Source: Flavobacteriia bacterium (GTDB lineage: Bacteria; Bacteroidota; Bacteroidia; Flavobacteriales_D; Crocinitomicaceae). From it: a stretch of 62,281 nucleotides of DNA. The position numbers and the translations under genes are program-made. The stretch lies in NCBI GenBank assembly GCA_009924735.1, contig RFQZ01000011.1, forward strand, positions 1 through 62,281. Direction: 5' to 3'. Positions 35,418-44,402 of the stretch are shown here, piece after piece (the stretch's first letter is position 1; the number at the start of each line of letters is the position of its first letter). The notes under the pieces are model-generated. The model saw nothing but the letters and a program-made list of their open reading frames with translations. It was not told the DNA's origin and ran no database searches.

Positions 35418-38165
35418 ATGAAAAACTTTATTTTCCTTACCTGCTTTGTCTTTTCAATTGCCATTGCACAGGCTCAAAATGCGAAAGTCAGTGGTATTGT
35501 CACAGAGAACGCTTCTAGTCAAGTGGTTTCTGGTGCTAAGGTTGAATTGAAATCCAAAACCAATGGCAGTTTTGTAAAACGAGCGTTGTCGGAATCCAAC
35601 GGGAAATTTGAATTTACCGAGGTTCCCTATGGCGATTATCGTTTTACGGTTACCCTTATGACTTTTGATACCATTGTAAAAGATGTGAAAATCAATAAAC
35701 CAAACCAAACCATTGCTTTATCAATGTCGGGAAGCCTTGAATTTGAAGAAGTAAAGGTCATTGGAAACTTGGTAAAAGAAGGGGTTGTACCCGTAGCCGT
35801 TACCAAAATAAGTGCGCAAAAAATCCAAGAGGAGTTAGCTTCACGTGATTTGCCGATGTTATTGGCAGGGACCGCAGGGGTTTATGCAACGCAACAAGGT
35901 GGCGGAGACGGCGATGCCAGGATCAACGTTCGGGGATTTGACCAAAGAAATGTCGGTGTCATGATCGACGGCGTTCCAGTAAATGACATGGAAAACGGCG
36001 CGGTATATTGGTCAAATTGGTTTGGATTGGATGCCATTACCGCAACCATGCAAGTGCAAAGAGGTTTAGGAGCGACAAAAATAGCGATGCCGTCCATCGG
36101 AGGAACCATCAACATCATCACCCAGGGCATAGGAAACAAAAAAGGGGGAAGCTTGAAACAGGAATATGGAACGGGAGATTTTTTCCGTACCTCCTTGTCT
36201 TATAACACAGGCATTTTAAAAGGAAATTGGGGACTCACCGCTTCTGGTTCTTACAAACAATCCAATGGTTGGGTGTATGGAACGCCAAGCCGAGGGTTTT
36301 TTGGATATTTAAAAGTTTCTAAACAATTAGACAAACACTTATTTACTTTGTCTGCTTTTTCAGCGCCACAACAGCATGGACAACGTTATTTTCGACAACC
36401 CATCCAATATTGGAGTGAGGACCAAGCCAATAAGCTGGATGTTACCTTAGATTCAACTGCTTTTCTTACCGATCTGGGATTAAGGTACAACCAACACTGG
36501 GGATACCGCACTGTGGATGGCAAACAAGAGGTAATGACAGAAAGATTAAATTTCTATAACAAACCTCAAATCACCCTTAAAGATTTCTGGAAGGTCAATA
36601 AAAAACTTTCGATTTCAAATATGGCGTATGCATCCATCGGACGAGGTGGAGGCACCGCATTGTTTAATTCTTCCGCCATCATTCGAGATTCTAACAACCT
36701 GATCAATTGGGATGAAATGATTAAAGAAAATAAAGTGAATTCCTTATTCGGTACCCCAAACATTGACCCAGCGTATTCTGCGACCGAAATCAAAAGCTCA
36801 CAAATCATCGTTGCAAGTATAAACAACCACTTTTGGATTGGGTATTTGGGACAATTCAACTATGAATTCAACAAACAACTTCATTTGTCCGGTGGTATTG
36901 ACGCTCGCTACTACAAAGGATCCCATTATCAAGAAGTGAAAGATTTATTAGGGGGCGATTATTACGTTGACATGTCTGATAAAAATGCAGCCACCCCAAT
37001 GAAACGCGTTGGAGATAAAATCGCCAAGAATTTATTCAATGTGAACCGAGACGGAATTGTTACCTGGGCAGGGGCCTTTGGACAGTTGGAATATGAGGGC
37101 AAAAAAATCGGCGCATTTATCAACCTTACGTCGATTGCCAATGGATACAAAGGGGTAGACTACTTTCAACGAAAAGAATTGGATTTAGGGGATACCGTGC
37201 TTTCCATAGGGTATTATGATGTTGTAACGTACAATGGACAGGCCTACAATGCTTTTTCACCTGGATTGGAATATGTCAAAACAAAGTGGAAGGTTATTCC
37301 TGGATTTACATTCAAAGCAGGTGCAAACTATAAATTCAATGACAATGCGAACGCATACGTGAATTTAGGATATCTAGACAGAACCCCAATGTATTCAAAT
37401 GTGATTGACAACAATTACAACAAATTCTTTGGTGAAATCGCAAATGAAAAAATTGCCGCCTTCGAAGGGGGATTCAATTTTGCCAACAAAACTTTCGGGG
37501 TGAATTTGAATGGTTATTTCACAAACTGGAAGAACAAACCCTTTCCGTATGGAGTTGCTGTGCCGGATCCAAACGATCCTTCTGAAAGCATTTATGTAAA
37601 CATTAATGGAATGGATGCCATTCACTATGGTGGAGAGGTAGATTTTGCATGGAAAATCACTTCCAAAATCAGTGGTGATGTGATGTTCTCGGTTGGGGAT
37701 TGGACCTGGAACTCATCCGAAACAGTGGTTATTCCTCAATACGGTTCATTGTCCTATACGTTTAATGCAAAGGGAGTCCATGTGGGGGATGCTGCACAAA
37801 CGGCTTTGGCTGGATCCATACGTTATGAACCTATTAAAAATTTGTATTTCAAGGCACAAATTCAATACTTCGACAGGTACTATTCTGATTTCAATCCTTT
37901 TTATACACAAGGCGTAAACGGGGGAAGAGATTCTTGGGTCATGCCCTCCTATTGTTTGGTAAACATCTTTGGAGGTTATCGATTTAAACTTAAAGAAGAT
38001 GTACTTTTACTTTCAGGAAGTATCATTAACCTTTTAAATTCGGCTTACATTTCGGATGCTTCCAACAATGGCAACGGAGTTAACAAAAACTTTGATGCAA
38101 CTTCTTCCTTGGTTATGTTCGGGCAAGGGTTGCGATTTAATGTTTCACTGGCTTATCAATTTTAA
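35418..38165 (+). CDS. TonB-dependent receptor with carboxypeptidase-like domain
   Basis: 915 residues. Signal peptide to about 20 (AIAQAQ). A carboxypeptidase regulatory-like domain is at 22-105 (AKVSGIVTENASSQVVSGAKVELKSK), the plug at about 120-235 (LPMLLAGTAGVYATQQGGGDGDARINVRGFDQRNVGVMIDGVPVND), and the barrel ends LRFNVSLAYQF. Only 4 bases separate it from the secreted endonuclease gene, and two 5'-nucleotidase genes overlap further on, so the ligand is plausibly a nucleic acid breakdown product or a co-released metal or nucleoside. That is inference from context. The terminator directly upstream means its promoter must be very close or in the terminator region. Confidence 0.92.
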   Translation: MKNFIFLTCFVFSIAIAQAQNAKVSGIVTENASSQVVSGAKVELKSKTNGSFVKRALSESNGKFEFTEVPYGDYRFTVTLMTFDTIVKDVKINKPNQTIALSMSGSLEFEEVKVIGNLVKEGVVPVAVTKISAQKIQEELASRDLPMLLAGTAGVYATQQGGGDGDARINVRGFDQRNVGVMIDGVPVNDMENGAVYWSNWFGLDAITATMQVQRGLGATKIAMPSIGGTINIITQGIGNKKGGSLKQEYGTGDFFRTSLSYNTGILKGNWGLTASGSYKQSNGWVYGTPSRGFFGYLKVSKQLDKHLFTLSAFSAPQQHGQRYFRQPIQYWSEDQANKLDVTLDSTAFLTDLGLRYNQHWGYRTVDGKQEVMTERLNFYNKPQITLKDFWKVNKKLSISNMAYASIGRGGGTALFNSSAIIRDSNNLINWDEMIKENKVNSLFGTPNIDPAYSATEIKSSQIIVASINNHFWIGYLGQFNYEFNKQLHLSGGIDARYYKGSHYQEVKDLLGGDYYVDMSDKNAATPMKRVGDKIAKNLFNVNRDGIVTWAGAFGQLEYEGKKIGAFINLTSIANGYKGVDYFQRKELDLGDTVLSIGYYDVVTYNGQAYNAFSPGLEYVKTKWKVIPGFTFKAGANYKFNDNANAYVNLGYLDRTPMYSNVIDNNYNKFFGEIANEKIAAFEGGFNFANKTFGVNLNGYFTNWKNKPFPYGVAVPDPNDPSESIYVNINGMDAIHYGGEVDFAWKITSKISGDVMFSVGDWTWNSSETVVIPQYGSLSYTFNAKGVHVGDAAQTALAGSIRYEPIKNLYFKAQIQYFDRYYSDFNPFYTQGVNGGRDSWVMPSYCLVNIFGGYRFKLKEDVLLLSGSIINLLNSAYISDASNNGNGVNKNFDATSSLVMFGQGLRFNVSLAYQF

Positions 38166-38169
38166 TAAT

Positions 38170-40437
38170 ATGAAAAAAATTCTACTTTCCTTAAGTGTAC
38201 TTGTAGCAACGTTTGCTCAGTCACAAACCATTCAACAAGTAAGAAACTTGTCGGTGGGCTCTACCGTTACCGTAAAAGGAGTCGTTTCGAACGGCACAGA
38301 ACTCGGTGCAATTCGCTACATCCAAGATGGTACGGCAGGCATTGCCTGTTATGGAAACAATTTGAGCAGCGTTGCCTTAGGGGATTCAATAACTGCGACA
38401 GGGGTATTGTTTGATTTCAGTGGGTTGTTGGAACTTTCTCCGACCACCAGCTTTACAAACCACGGTCAAGTTTCTCAAAATGTACCTCAAATCATTCCCA
38501 TTCCAAGTGCAACGGAGGCCCTAGAAGCGCAACTGATTACCATTCAGAATGTAACATTCGTTCAAACAGGTGCTTTTGCCACTGGAAACAGTACGGTACA
38601 AATCACAAATGGAGGAAACACCTTGGATGTTCGCATCAATGGTTCAACCAATATCGATGGCACCAGCATTCCAGCGGGAGCGGTAACGATTACGGGCTTG
38701 CTTGGACAATTCAATGCAAACTATCAAATTGTACCTAGATCTTTGGCAGACATCGTTCCCTACGTTGCGCCTTTACAAGAAATCAACGTAAAACTAAACG
38801 GTACAACCGCTTTAAACAACTCAAGCTATGTAATTGGAAACACGGCAGCGAACACCCTAACCATCGAAAATTCAGGAACTCAAAACCTTACTGTTTCATC
38901 CGCCACCCTTGGTGGGATCAACGCTGCAGACTACACAACCAACCTTACTACCGCTACCATTCCAGCGGGTGGATCACAGAATTTCAACTTAAATTTTGCA
39001 CCTACGGGCAATGGTTCAAGGGTAGCAACAATTTCCATTGCCAACAATGACAACGATGAAAATCCCTACCTAATCAACTTGGTTGCCGTGGGATTAGACA
39101 ACTTGGCTACTGAGCCTACAACAAACCCTACGAACCTTACTTTTTCAAACCTTCAAGCCTATACCCTTTCAGGAGCTTATACCGCAGGTACCAATGTAGA
39201 AAAATACCTTGTATTGTGGTCCAAAGGTGCTGCTGTTTCAGGCATTCCTGTGGATGGCACAACTTACGCGAAAGGTGATATCATTGGAAACGCTAAAGTT
39301 GCTTACGTAGGTTCAGGTACTTCCTTCGTACCAAGAGGGGTTCGTGCAAACATGAATTACCATTTTTCTGTGTATGCATTTAACGGTCCTGCAGGATTTC
39401 AAAACTATAAAACAACGTCTCCGGCTACGGGAAATACAACCACTACAGGATTGAACATCGGGAATTACTACAACGGAATCAACAGCCAATCTCCAACTTT
39501 CCTTGCAGATTTGTCCGCTTTGATTAACCCGCATACAATGGTCACCTACTTCAATTACAAACAAACTTTGTTGAACCAATACGAAGCATGTGATACGACC
39601 AACGGACAATCCTTTGTTACGTGTGTTTATTCTGGTGAAAACAAAGTCTACAATGATCCTTTCGATTGGACAGCAACTGGGTATTCAAGAGAACACTCCT
39701 ATTGCCATTCTTGGATGCCAAGCTACCCTTGTGACAATCCTGAACTACCCGAATATTGTGACCAACATAATTTATACCCAACGAATCTTGCCAATGCGAA
39801 CTCTTACCGAAGCAACCTACCTTTGTTAGACATCACAGGGAATACAGTATTCACATACCTTCTGGGGAGTGTTGGATACAACGGAAACCAAATGTGTTAC
39901 GAGCCAAGAGACGCACAAAAAGGAAATGCTGCCCGTTCTATTTTCTACCAAGCGACTTGTTACAATGGCAACAATGGTTTAAACTGGTCTTTGCCAAATT
40001 ACCAAGATCAAAATTCACTTAAAAACTGGCACTTTAACGACTTGCCTGATTCGTACGAAATTGGACGTCAAGAATACATTTACAGCGTTCAAGGAAACAG
40101 AAATCCATTTATTGACTCTGTAAATTATGTGTGCCACATCAATTTTGCAAACATGTCCTATTTAGCAGAAAACTGCTCCGTTGGAATTGACGAGCAATTG
40201 GCAATGAACTTCTCTGTATTCCCTGTACCAAGCAACGGTAAAGTCTATGCCCAGGTAAATGGAACCAACATTCTAGGATATACGATAACTGACATGCAAG
40301 GAAGAATCGTAATGCAAGAAAATAAGATGGAAGTACCTGTTTTAATTCTTGAAGGAACGAACCTAATCCATGGAAACTACGTGTTAGAAGTCAGTACGCC
40401 ATTTGGAAAAACCCGCGGAAATTTTATTAAAGAATGA
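38170..40437 (+). CDS. Secreted endonuclease I (EndA/NucM-type) with OB-fold, Ig-like and T9SS domains
   Basis: 755 residues starting at MKKILLSLSVLVATFAQSQ. The order is: OB-fold-like domain (about 22-195, VGSTVTVKGVVSNGTELGAIRYIQDGTAGI), a choice-of-anchor-D/ASH-type Ig module (about 200-310), a linker/FN3-like part, then the endonuclease I domain (about 440-690). The nuclease core has R507-E-H509-SYCHSW and DQHNLYPTN (H533, N534, N539). A T9SS domain closes the protein (NFSVFPVPSNGKVYAQ). It should cut DNA and RNA non-specifically outside the cell. Its stop codon overlaps the next ATG (ATGA). Confidence 0.9.
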   Translation: MKKILLSLSVLVATFAQSQTIQQVRNLSVGSTVTVKGVVSNGTELGAIRYIQDGTAGIACYGNNLSSVALGDSITATGVLFDFSGLLELSPTTSFTNHGQVSQNVPQIIPIPSATEALEAQLITIQNVTFVQTGAFATGNSTVQITNGGNTLDVRINGSTNIDGTSIPAGAVTITGLLGQFNANYQIVPRSLADIVPYVAPLQEINVKLNGTTALNNSSYVIGNTAANTLTIENSGTQNLTVSSATLGGINAADYTTNLTTATIPAGGSQNFNLNFAPTGNGSRVATISIANNDNDENPYLINLVAVGLDNLATEPTTNPTNLTFSNLQAYTLSGAYTAGTNVEKYLVLWSKGAAVSGIPVDGTTYAKGDIIGNAKVAYVGSGTSFVPRGVRANMNYHFSVYAFNGPAGFQNYKTTSPATGNTTTTGLNIGNYYNGINSQSPTFLADLSALINPHTMVTYFNYKQTLLNQYEACDTTNGQSFVTCVYSGENKVYNDPFDWTATGYSREHSYCHSWMPSYPCDNPELPEYCDQHNLYPTNLANANSYRSNLPLLDITGNTVFTYLLGSVGYNGNQMCYEPRDAQKGNAARSIFYQATCYNGNNGLNWSLPNYQDQNSLKNWHFNDLPDSYEIGRQEYIYSVQGNRNPFIDSVNYVCHINFANMSYLAENCSVGIDEQLAMNFSVFPVPSNGKVYAQVNGTNILGYTITDMQGRIVMQENKMEVPVLILEGTNLIHGNYVLEVSTPFGKTRGNFIKE

Positions 40438-41141
40438 TCCTTCGGTTTTTAATTCTCATTTGTTTAGGAGCAAGTCTTAGTGCTTGCTCTTATCATTTTA
40501 CGGCTGGCTCAACTGCGAAAAATGTCCCATTGGAACCTACGTCCGCAGTGGATTCAAGTGTGCTTCGCTTCATTCAACCTTTCAGCGATTCCCTCGCGGC
40601 ACAAATGAATATGATTTTAGGCAAAGCCCCTGTAAATTTCATCGTTAGTGTACCCTCATCCAATTTAATGAATTGGAGTGCAGATGCGCTTTTTGTAGAA
40701 GAAACCAAGACGGTAAAAATGTCGGAGCCTGCCATGGTGATTTTAAACGCTGGTGGTTTGAGAGCAAGCATCAACCAAGGCACGGTTACGGTGGGTGACA
40801 TTTATAAATTGATGCCATTCGACAATACCGTTGCGTGGGTTCGGCTTCCCATTGACCGAATTGCAGAGATTGAAAGCTTCTTAAAAACAAGTAAAGGTTT
40901 GCCACTTTCAAATGCAAGCTACGTAAAAGGAAAACTGACCTTAAACGGTCTGAATGAAAACCATACCCATTTTTGGGTGATTACCTCTGATTACTTAGCC
41001 AAAGGGGGGGATAAAATGAATTTTTTCATGAATCCAACTGAATTCGTAAGCACCAATCGAAATTTGAGGGATGTCTTCATGCAAGCAGTAAAATCACAAG
41101 GTACCTTAGTTGAAAACACGGAAATCAGATTTATCCCATGA
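40434..41141 (+). CDS. 5'-nucleotidase C-terminal (substrate-binding) domain lipoprotein
   Basis: 235 residues. A lipobox at LSAC18 makes it a lipoprotein. The body matches the 5_nucleotid_C domain: NWSADALF, VMILNAGGLRASINQGTVTVGDIYKLMPFDNTVAWVRL and a C-terminal DYLAKGGDKMNFF, which holds the adenine-stacking region. It has no metal-binding phosphatase domain of its own. That domain is encoded by the next gene, overlapping by 4 bases, so one enzyme has been split into two chains in reversed order. It probably assembles with its neighbour to dephosphorylate nucleotides. Confidence 0.88.
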   Translation: MILRFLILICLGASLSACSYHFTAGSTAKNVPLEPTSAVDSSVLRFIQPFSDSLAAQMNMILGKAPVNFIVSVPSSNLMNWSADALFVEETKTVKMSEPAMVILNAGGLRASINQGTVTVGDIYKLMPFDNTVAWVRLPIDRIAEIESFLKTSKGLPLSNASYVKGKLTLNGLNENHTHFWVITSDYLAKGGDKMNFFMNPTEFVSTNRNLRDVFMQAVKSQGTLVENTEIRFIP

Positions 41142-42037
41142 ACAGAAGATCATTTGTACAAATCGCAGGACTTAGTACGCTGGCAACCTTATCGGGGAAT
41201 CTAAATGTGCATGGACAAAGTTTCAAGAAAGGAAAAAAAATCACCATCCTTCACACGAACGATACCCACTCTAACATCGATCCTTTTCCGATGAACCATG
41301 CGAAATATCCCGGCATGGGCGGTGTCGCAAAACGTGCCGCGTTGATTGATAAAATTCGACGGGAAGAAGAACATGTCGTCTTATTGGATGCTGGAGATAT
41401 TTTTCAAGGCACTCCTTACTTCAACCGTTACCATGGGGTTTTGGAAATGCAATTGATGTCGAAAATGGGTTATGACGCCGCCACCATGGGAAACCACGAT
41501 TTTGACATTGCATTGACCGGTTTTAAAAATGCACAGGCATACGCTGAATTTCCTTTTATCTGCTCGAATTATGATTTTAAGGAAAGCATCATGGCCGACC
41601 GAACGCTTCCCAACGTAATCCTTAAACGAGGGGCTCTAAAAATTGGAATACTGGGCGTTGGAATCGACTTAAACGGATTGGTTCACGGTTCAAATTTCGA
41701 AGGGATGCGCTACCTCGATCCAATTGCTACGGCAAATGCAGTAGCAAAAAAATTGGTCGATAAAGGCTGTGACCTCATTATCTGTCTTTCTCACCTAGGA
41801 TTTGAATATGGAAATGCTCAAATTTCAGACAAGGTACTTGCTGCCAATACCGAGAACATTCACCTGATTTTAGGGGGACATACCCATACCTTTCTCGAAA
41901 AACCTTTTGTGGCAGAAAACCTACAAAAACAACCCGTTCTTATCAACCAAACCGGTTGGGCAGGTTTGTTTCTGGGACGGATAGACATTGATTTCGAAAA
42001 AGGAAGATTCAAGCAATCAACCCTTTCGGTGATTTAA
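41138..42037 (+). CDS. 5'-nucleotidase N-terminal metallophosphatase domain protein
   Basis: 299 residues, only the calcineurin-like catalytic half. Metal-site motifs are ILHTNDTHSN (D42, H44), D84-A-G-D (DAGD), GNHDFD (N119, H120, D121), H219 (LSHL) and GGHTHT (H248, H250). The N-terminus NRRSFVQIAGLSTLATL looks like a twin-arginine (Tat) signal, in contrast to the lipoprotein signal of its partner. It ends where family members would continue into the C-terminal domain, which is the preceding gene. Predicted role: release of phosphate from nucleotides generated by the endonuclease. Confidence 0.9.
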   Translation: MNRRSFVQIAGLSTLATLSGNLNVHGQSFKKGKKITILHTNDTHSNIDPFPMNHAKYPGMGGVAKRAALIDKIRREEEHVVLLDAGDIFQGTPYFNRYHGVLEMQLMSKMGYDAATMGNHDFDIALTGFKNAQAYAEFPFICSNYDFKESIMADRTLPNVILKRGALKIGILGVGIDLNGLVHGSNFEGMRYLDPIATANAVAKKLVDKGCDLIICLSHLGFEYGNAQISDKVLAANTENIHLILGGHTHTFLEKPFVAENLQKQPVLINQTGWAGLFLGRIDIDFEKGRFKQSTLSVI

Positions 42038-42421
42038 TTACATCCACTTTGCCGCGAACACCTTAAAATCGTGTCGCACCTCGTTAAAATTGGTTTCAAA
42101 GAAATCGATGAATTCTTTCTCCGTTTGATGATAAGCCATTTTTCTGTGGTCAACCGCTACGGGATTTGAAACAATTTCTTTCTGTAGCTTATCTTCATTC
42201 AACTGAATGTTATGAGCCAATAGGTCAATGTTGTTGCGTTGAACTATAAACTGGTTTTGATAATGCTCAACTTGCTTTTGAACATCCTCTGCCGTATTCT
42301 TTTCCGCGACTTCCCCCAATAGGTTTTTAAGGATTTGAATTTCGGTTTTGTAAAAATCCAAACGGTTCTTCCAATCTGTGTTCTCTTCGTGCTGGTTGAA
42401 AATGTTTTCTTTTTGGTTCAT
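42038..42421 (-). CDS. Conserved hypothetical coiled-coil protein
   Basis: 127 residues, no signal peptide or membrane segment. Nearly all helical and highly charged, with heptad-like stretches (LKNLLGEVAEKNTAEDVQKQVEHYQNQF) and a C-terminal segment FIDFFETNFNEVRHDFKVFAAKWM. I do not recognise a characterised family; it looks like a small cytoplasmic protein restricted to this phylum. It is convergent with the nucleotidase gene with no gap between stop codons. Confidence 0.65.
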   Translation of the reverse strand: MNQKENIFNQHEENTDWKNRLDFYKTEIQILKNLLGEVAEKNTAEDVQKQVEHYQNQFIVQRNNIDLLAHNIQLNEDKLQKEIVSNPVAVDHRKMAYHQTEKEFIDFFETNFNEVRHDFKVFAAKWM

Positions 42422-42581
42422 GGTATTATTTTCTTACAAAGATGCGCTTAGTTTCTTCCCAAGAATATGAGTTTGGTCAGCTTTTAACAACTTCTTAAAG
42501 GCTTCGATTTACCTAGGAAAATTCACATTGAGTTCACATTCTTGTTAAAAAAAGACGCTATTATTGCAACAAAATTTTAAA

Positions 42582-44393
42582 ATGAAAAATATAATAGGCC
42601 TTCTTATAATCATTTGTTTTTCAAATAGTTATGCGCAAACAAGTGTTTCACCTGTGGAATGCATTGCACCTTTTTACCACGGCGTTGCTTCGGGGGATCC
42701 TTTAAGTGACCGGGTTATCATTTGGACCCGAATTACCCCTCAAGATTTTGGACAAACGTTAATGGGAACCTACCATGTAGCAACAGATGACCAATTCCAA
42801 AACATTGTACAATCCGGCACTTTTTCTACCGATTCTACGCTTGATTTCACCGTGAAAATTGATGTTATTGGTTTACAGCCCAATACATTTTACTACTACG
42901 AATTTGAACACATGGGTGCTTACAGTTTGGTAGGTAGAACCAAAACCCTTCCTGTTGGCAATGTACAAAACATGCGATTGGCCATGGTCTCTTGCGCCAA
43001 TTTGGAGTCTGGCTACTTCAATGCCTACGAAGCCATTGCGAACCGCAACGATGTGGACGCCGTCCTTATGCTCGGTGATTATATTTATGAATATGAAACT
43101 GGCGGATTTGGTCCCAATGGGAACATTGACAGAACATGGGATCCTGCAAATGAAATCATCGATTTAAATGAATATCGCTTGCGGTATAATTCATACCATA
43201 TGGATTACGCCTTGAGAAAACTACACCAAAATTTCCCTTGGATTTGCATTTGGGATGACCATGAAACGGCCAACGATGCTTACAAGGATGGCGCACAAAA
43301 CCATCAAGCGAACGAAGGACCTTGGAATGTGCGTAAAGACAATGGAAAACGCGCCTATTTCGAATGGATTCCCATCCGTCCCAAAGCACCTGGAAATCAG
43401 CAAATCTATCGAACCTTTGAATTGGGTAACTTGGCCAAAATCATCATGTTGGATACCCGTTTGGAAGGACGTGAAGTGCAGTTAAACGCCAACGACGCCA
43501 ACTTCAGCGATACCGCTAGAACGCTTTTAGGTCAAACCCAAATGACCTGGTTGAAAAACGAACTGAGTACCACCACCCAACCTTGGAAAATTCTTGGAAA
43601 TCAGGTAATGGTTGGAGCCGTAAATTTACTTGGAACCCCTGTAAACACAGACAGCTGGGATGGCTATCCTGCAGAACGACAAAGGCTTTTCAACCATCTA
43701 AGCAGCCAAAACATCGACAATACAGTGGTGCTTACTGGAGACATTCACACCAGTTGGGCCTTGGATTTAAAAAATGGAAACACCCCAGTAGGTGTTGAAT
43801 TCGTTACCCCAAGTGTCACTTCACCGGGATCGCCCATTAATCTTTCTGCCTTGATTACGGTCCAAAACCCACACATCAAATATGTTGAATTAACCAAAAA
43901 AGGTTTTGTCTTGGTAGACATTGATACCAACCGCGTACAAGGAGATTGGTACAACGTCAGCACGCTTGATCAAATGGATCCAACCAATGCCTGTGTAAAA
44001 TCATATGTCACTGCGAACGGAAGCAACAGTTTAACCCTAGCCAATTCACCTGCGGTCGGACATGGTCCTTTTTTAGAATCACTCGCATCGCCTTGCAGTC
44101 GCTTTGCTGGACTACATGATGCCAACCAAGGAATCGTAGTAGGTGTTTACCCAAATCCCGCAAGTCAACTGTTAAAAATCCAAAGTTATGATTTGGATAT
44201 AACTTCCATTGCCGTGTTTGGATTAAACGGTGAAACGATTGCCACTCCTTTTTCAATCAACCCATGGAACAACGGAATGACCATCACATCGGTTGACATC
44301 AGCAGCTTAAAAGCAGGAAATTATTTTCTTCGCATCCAGACTGGAAATCAAAAATCAGCGGCCTTAAAAACCATTTCATTCACGAAATTCTAA
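42582..44393 (+). CDS. PhoD-like alkaline phosphatase/phosphodiesterase with T9SS domain
   Basis: 603 residues from MKNIIGLLIIICFSNSYAQ; an ATG six codons upstream is less likely. An N-terminal Ig-like PhoD_N domain (YHGVASGDPLSDRVIIWTRITP) is followed by the catalytic domain: MVSCANLESGYFNAYEAIA, MLGDYIYEYE, WDDHETANDAYKDGA and LTGDIHTSW, the PhoD metal-binding set. A T9SS domain ends it (VGVYPNPASQLLKI). It should hydrolyse phosphomono- or diesters outside the cell. It lies 9 bases before the giant CHAP protein gene, so the two are likely co-transcribed. A TATTATTGC box at 42559-42567 has one mismatch to the -7 consensus. Confidence 0.92.
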   Translation: MKNIIGLLIIICFSNSYAQTSVSPVECIAPFYHGVASGDPLSDRVIIWTRITPQDFGQTLMGTYHVATDDQFQNIVQSGTFSTDSTLDFTVKIDVIGLQPNTFYYYEFEHMGAYSLVGRTKTLPVGNVQNMRLAMVSCANLESGYFNAYEAIANRNDVDAVLMLGDYIYEYETGGFGPNGNIDRTWDPANEIIDLNEYRLRYNSYHMDYALRKLHQNFPWICIWDDHETANDAYKDGAQNHQANEGPWNVRKDNGKRAYFEWIPIRPKAPGNQQIYRTFELGNLAKIIMLDTRLEGREVQLNANDANFSDTARTLLGQTQMTWLKNELSTTTQPWKILGNQVMVGAVNLLGTPVNTDSWDGYPAERQRLFNHLSSQNIDNTVVLTGDIHTSWALDLKNGNTPVGVEFVTPSVTSPGSPINLSALITVQNPHIKYVELTKKGFVLVDIDTNRVQGDWYNVSTLDQMDPTNACVKSYVTANGSNSLTLANSPAVGHGPFLESLASPCSRFAGLHDANQGIVVGVYPNPASQLLKIQSYDLDITSIAVFGLNGETIATPFSINPWNNGMTITSVDISSLKAGNYFLRIQTGNQKSAALKTISFTKF

Positions 44394-44402
44394 GCTTTTT
44401 TC

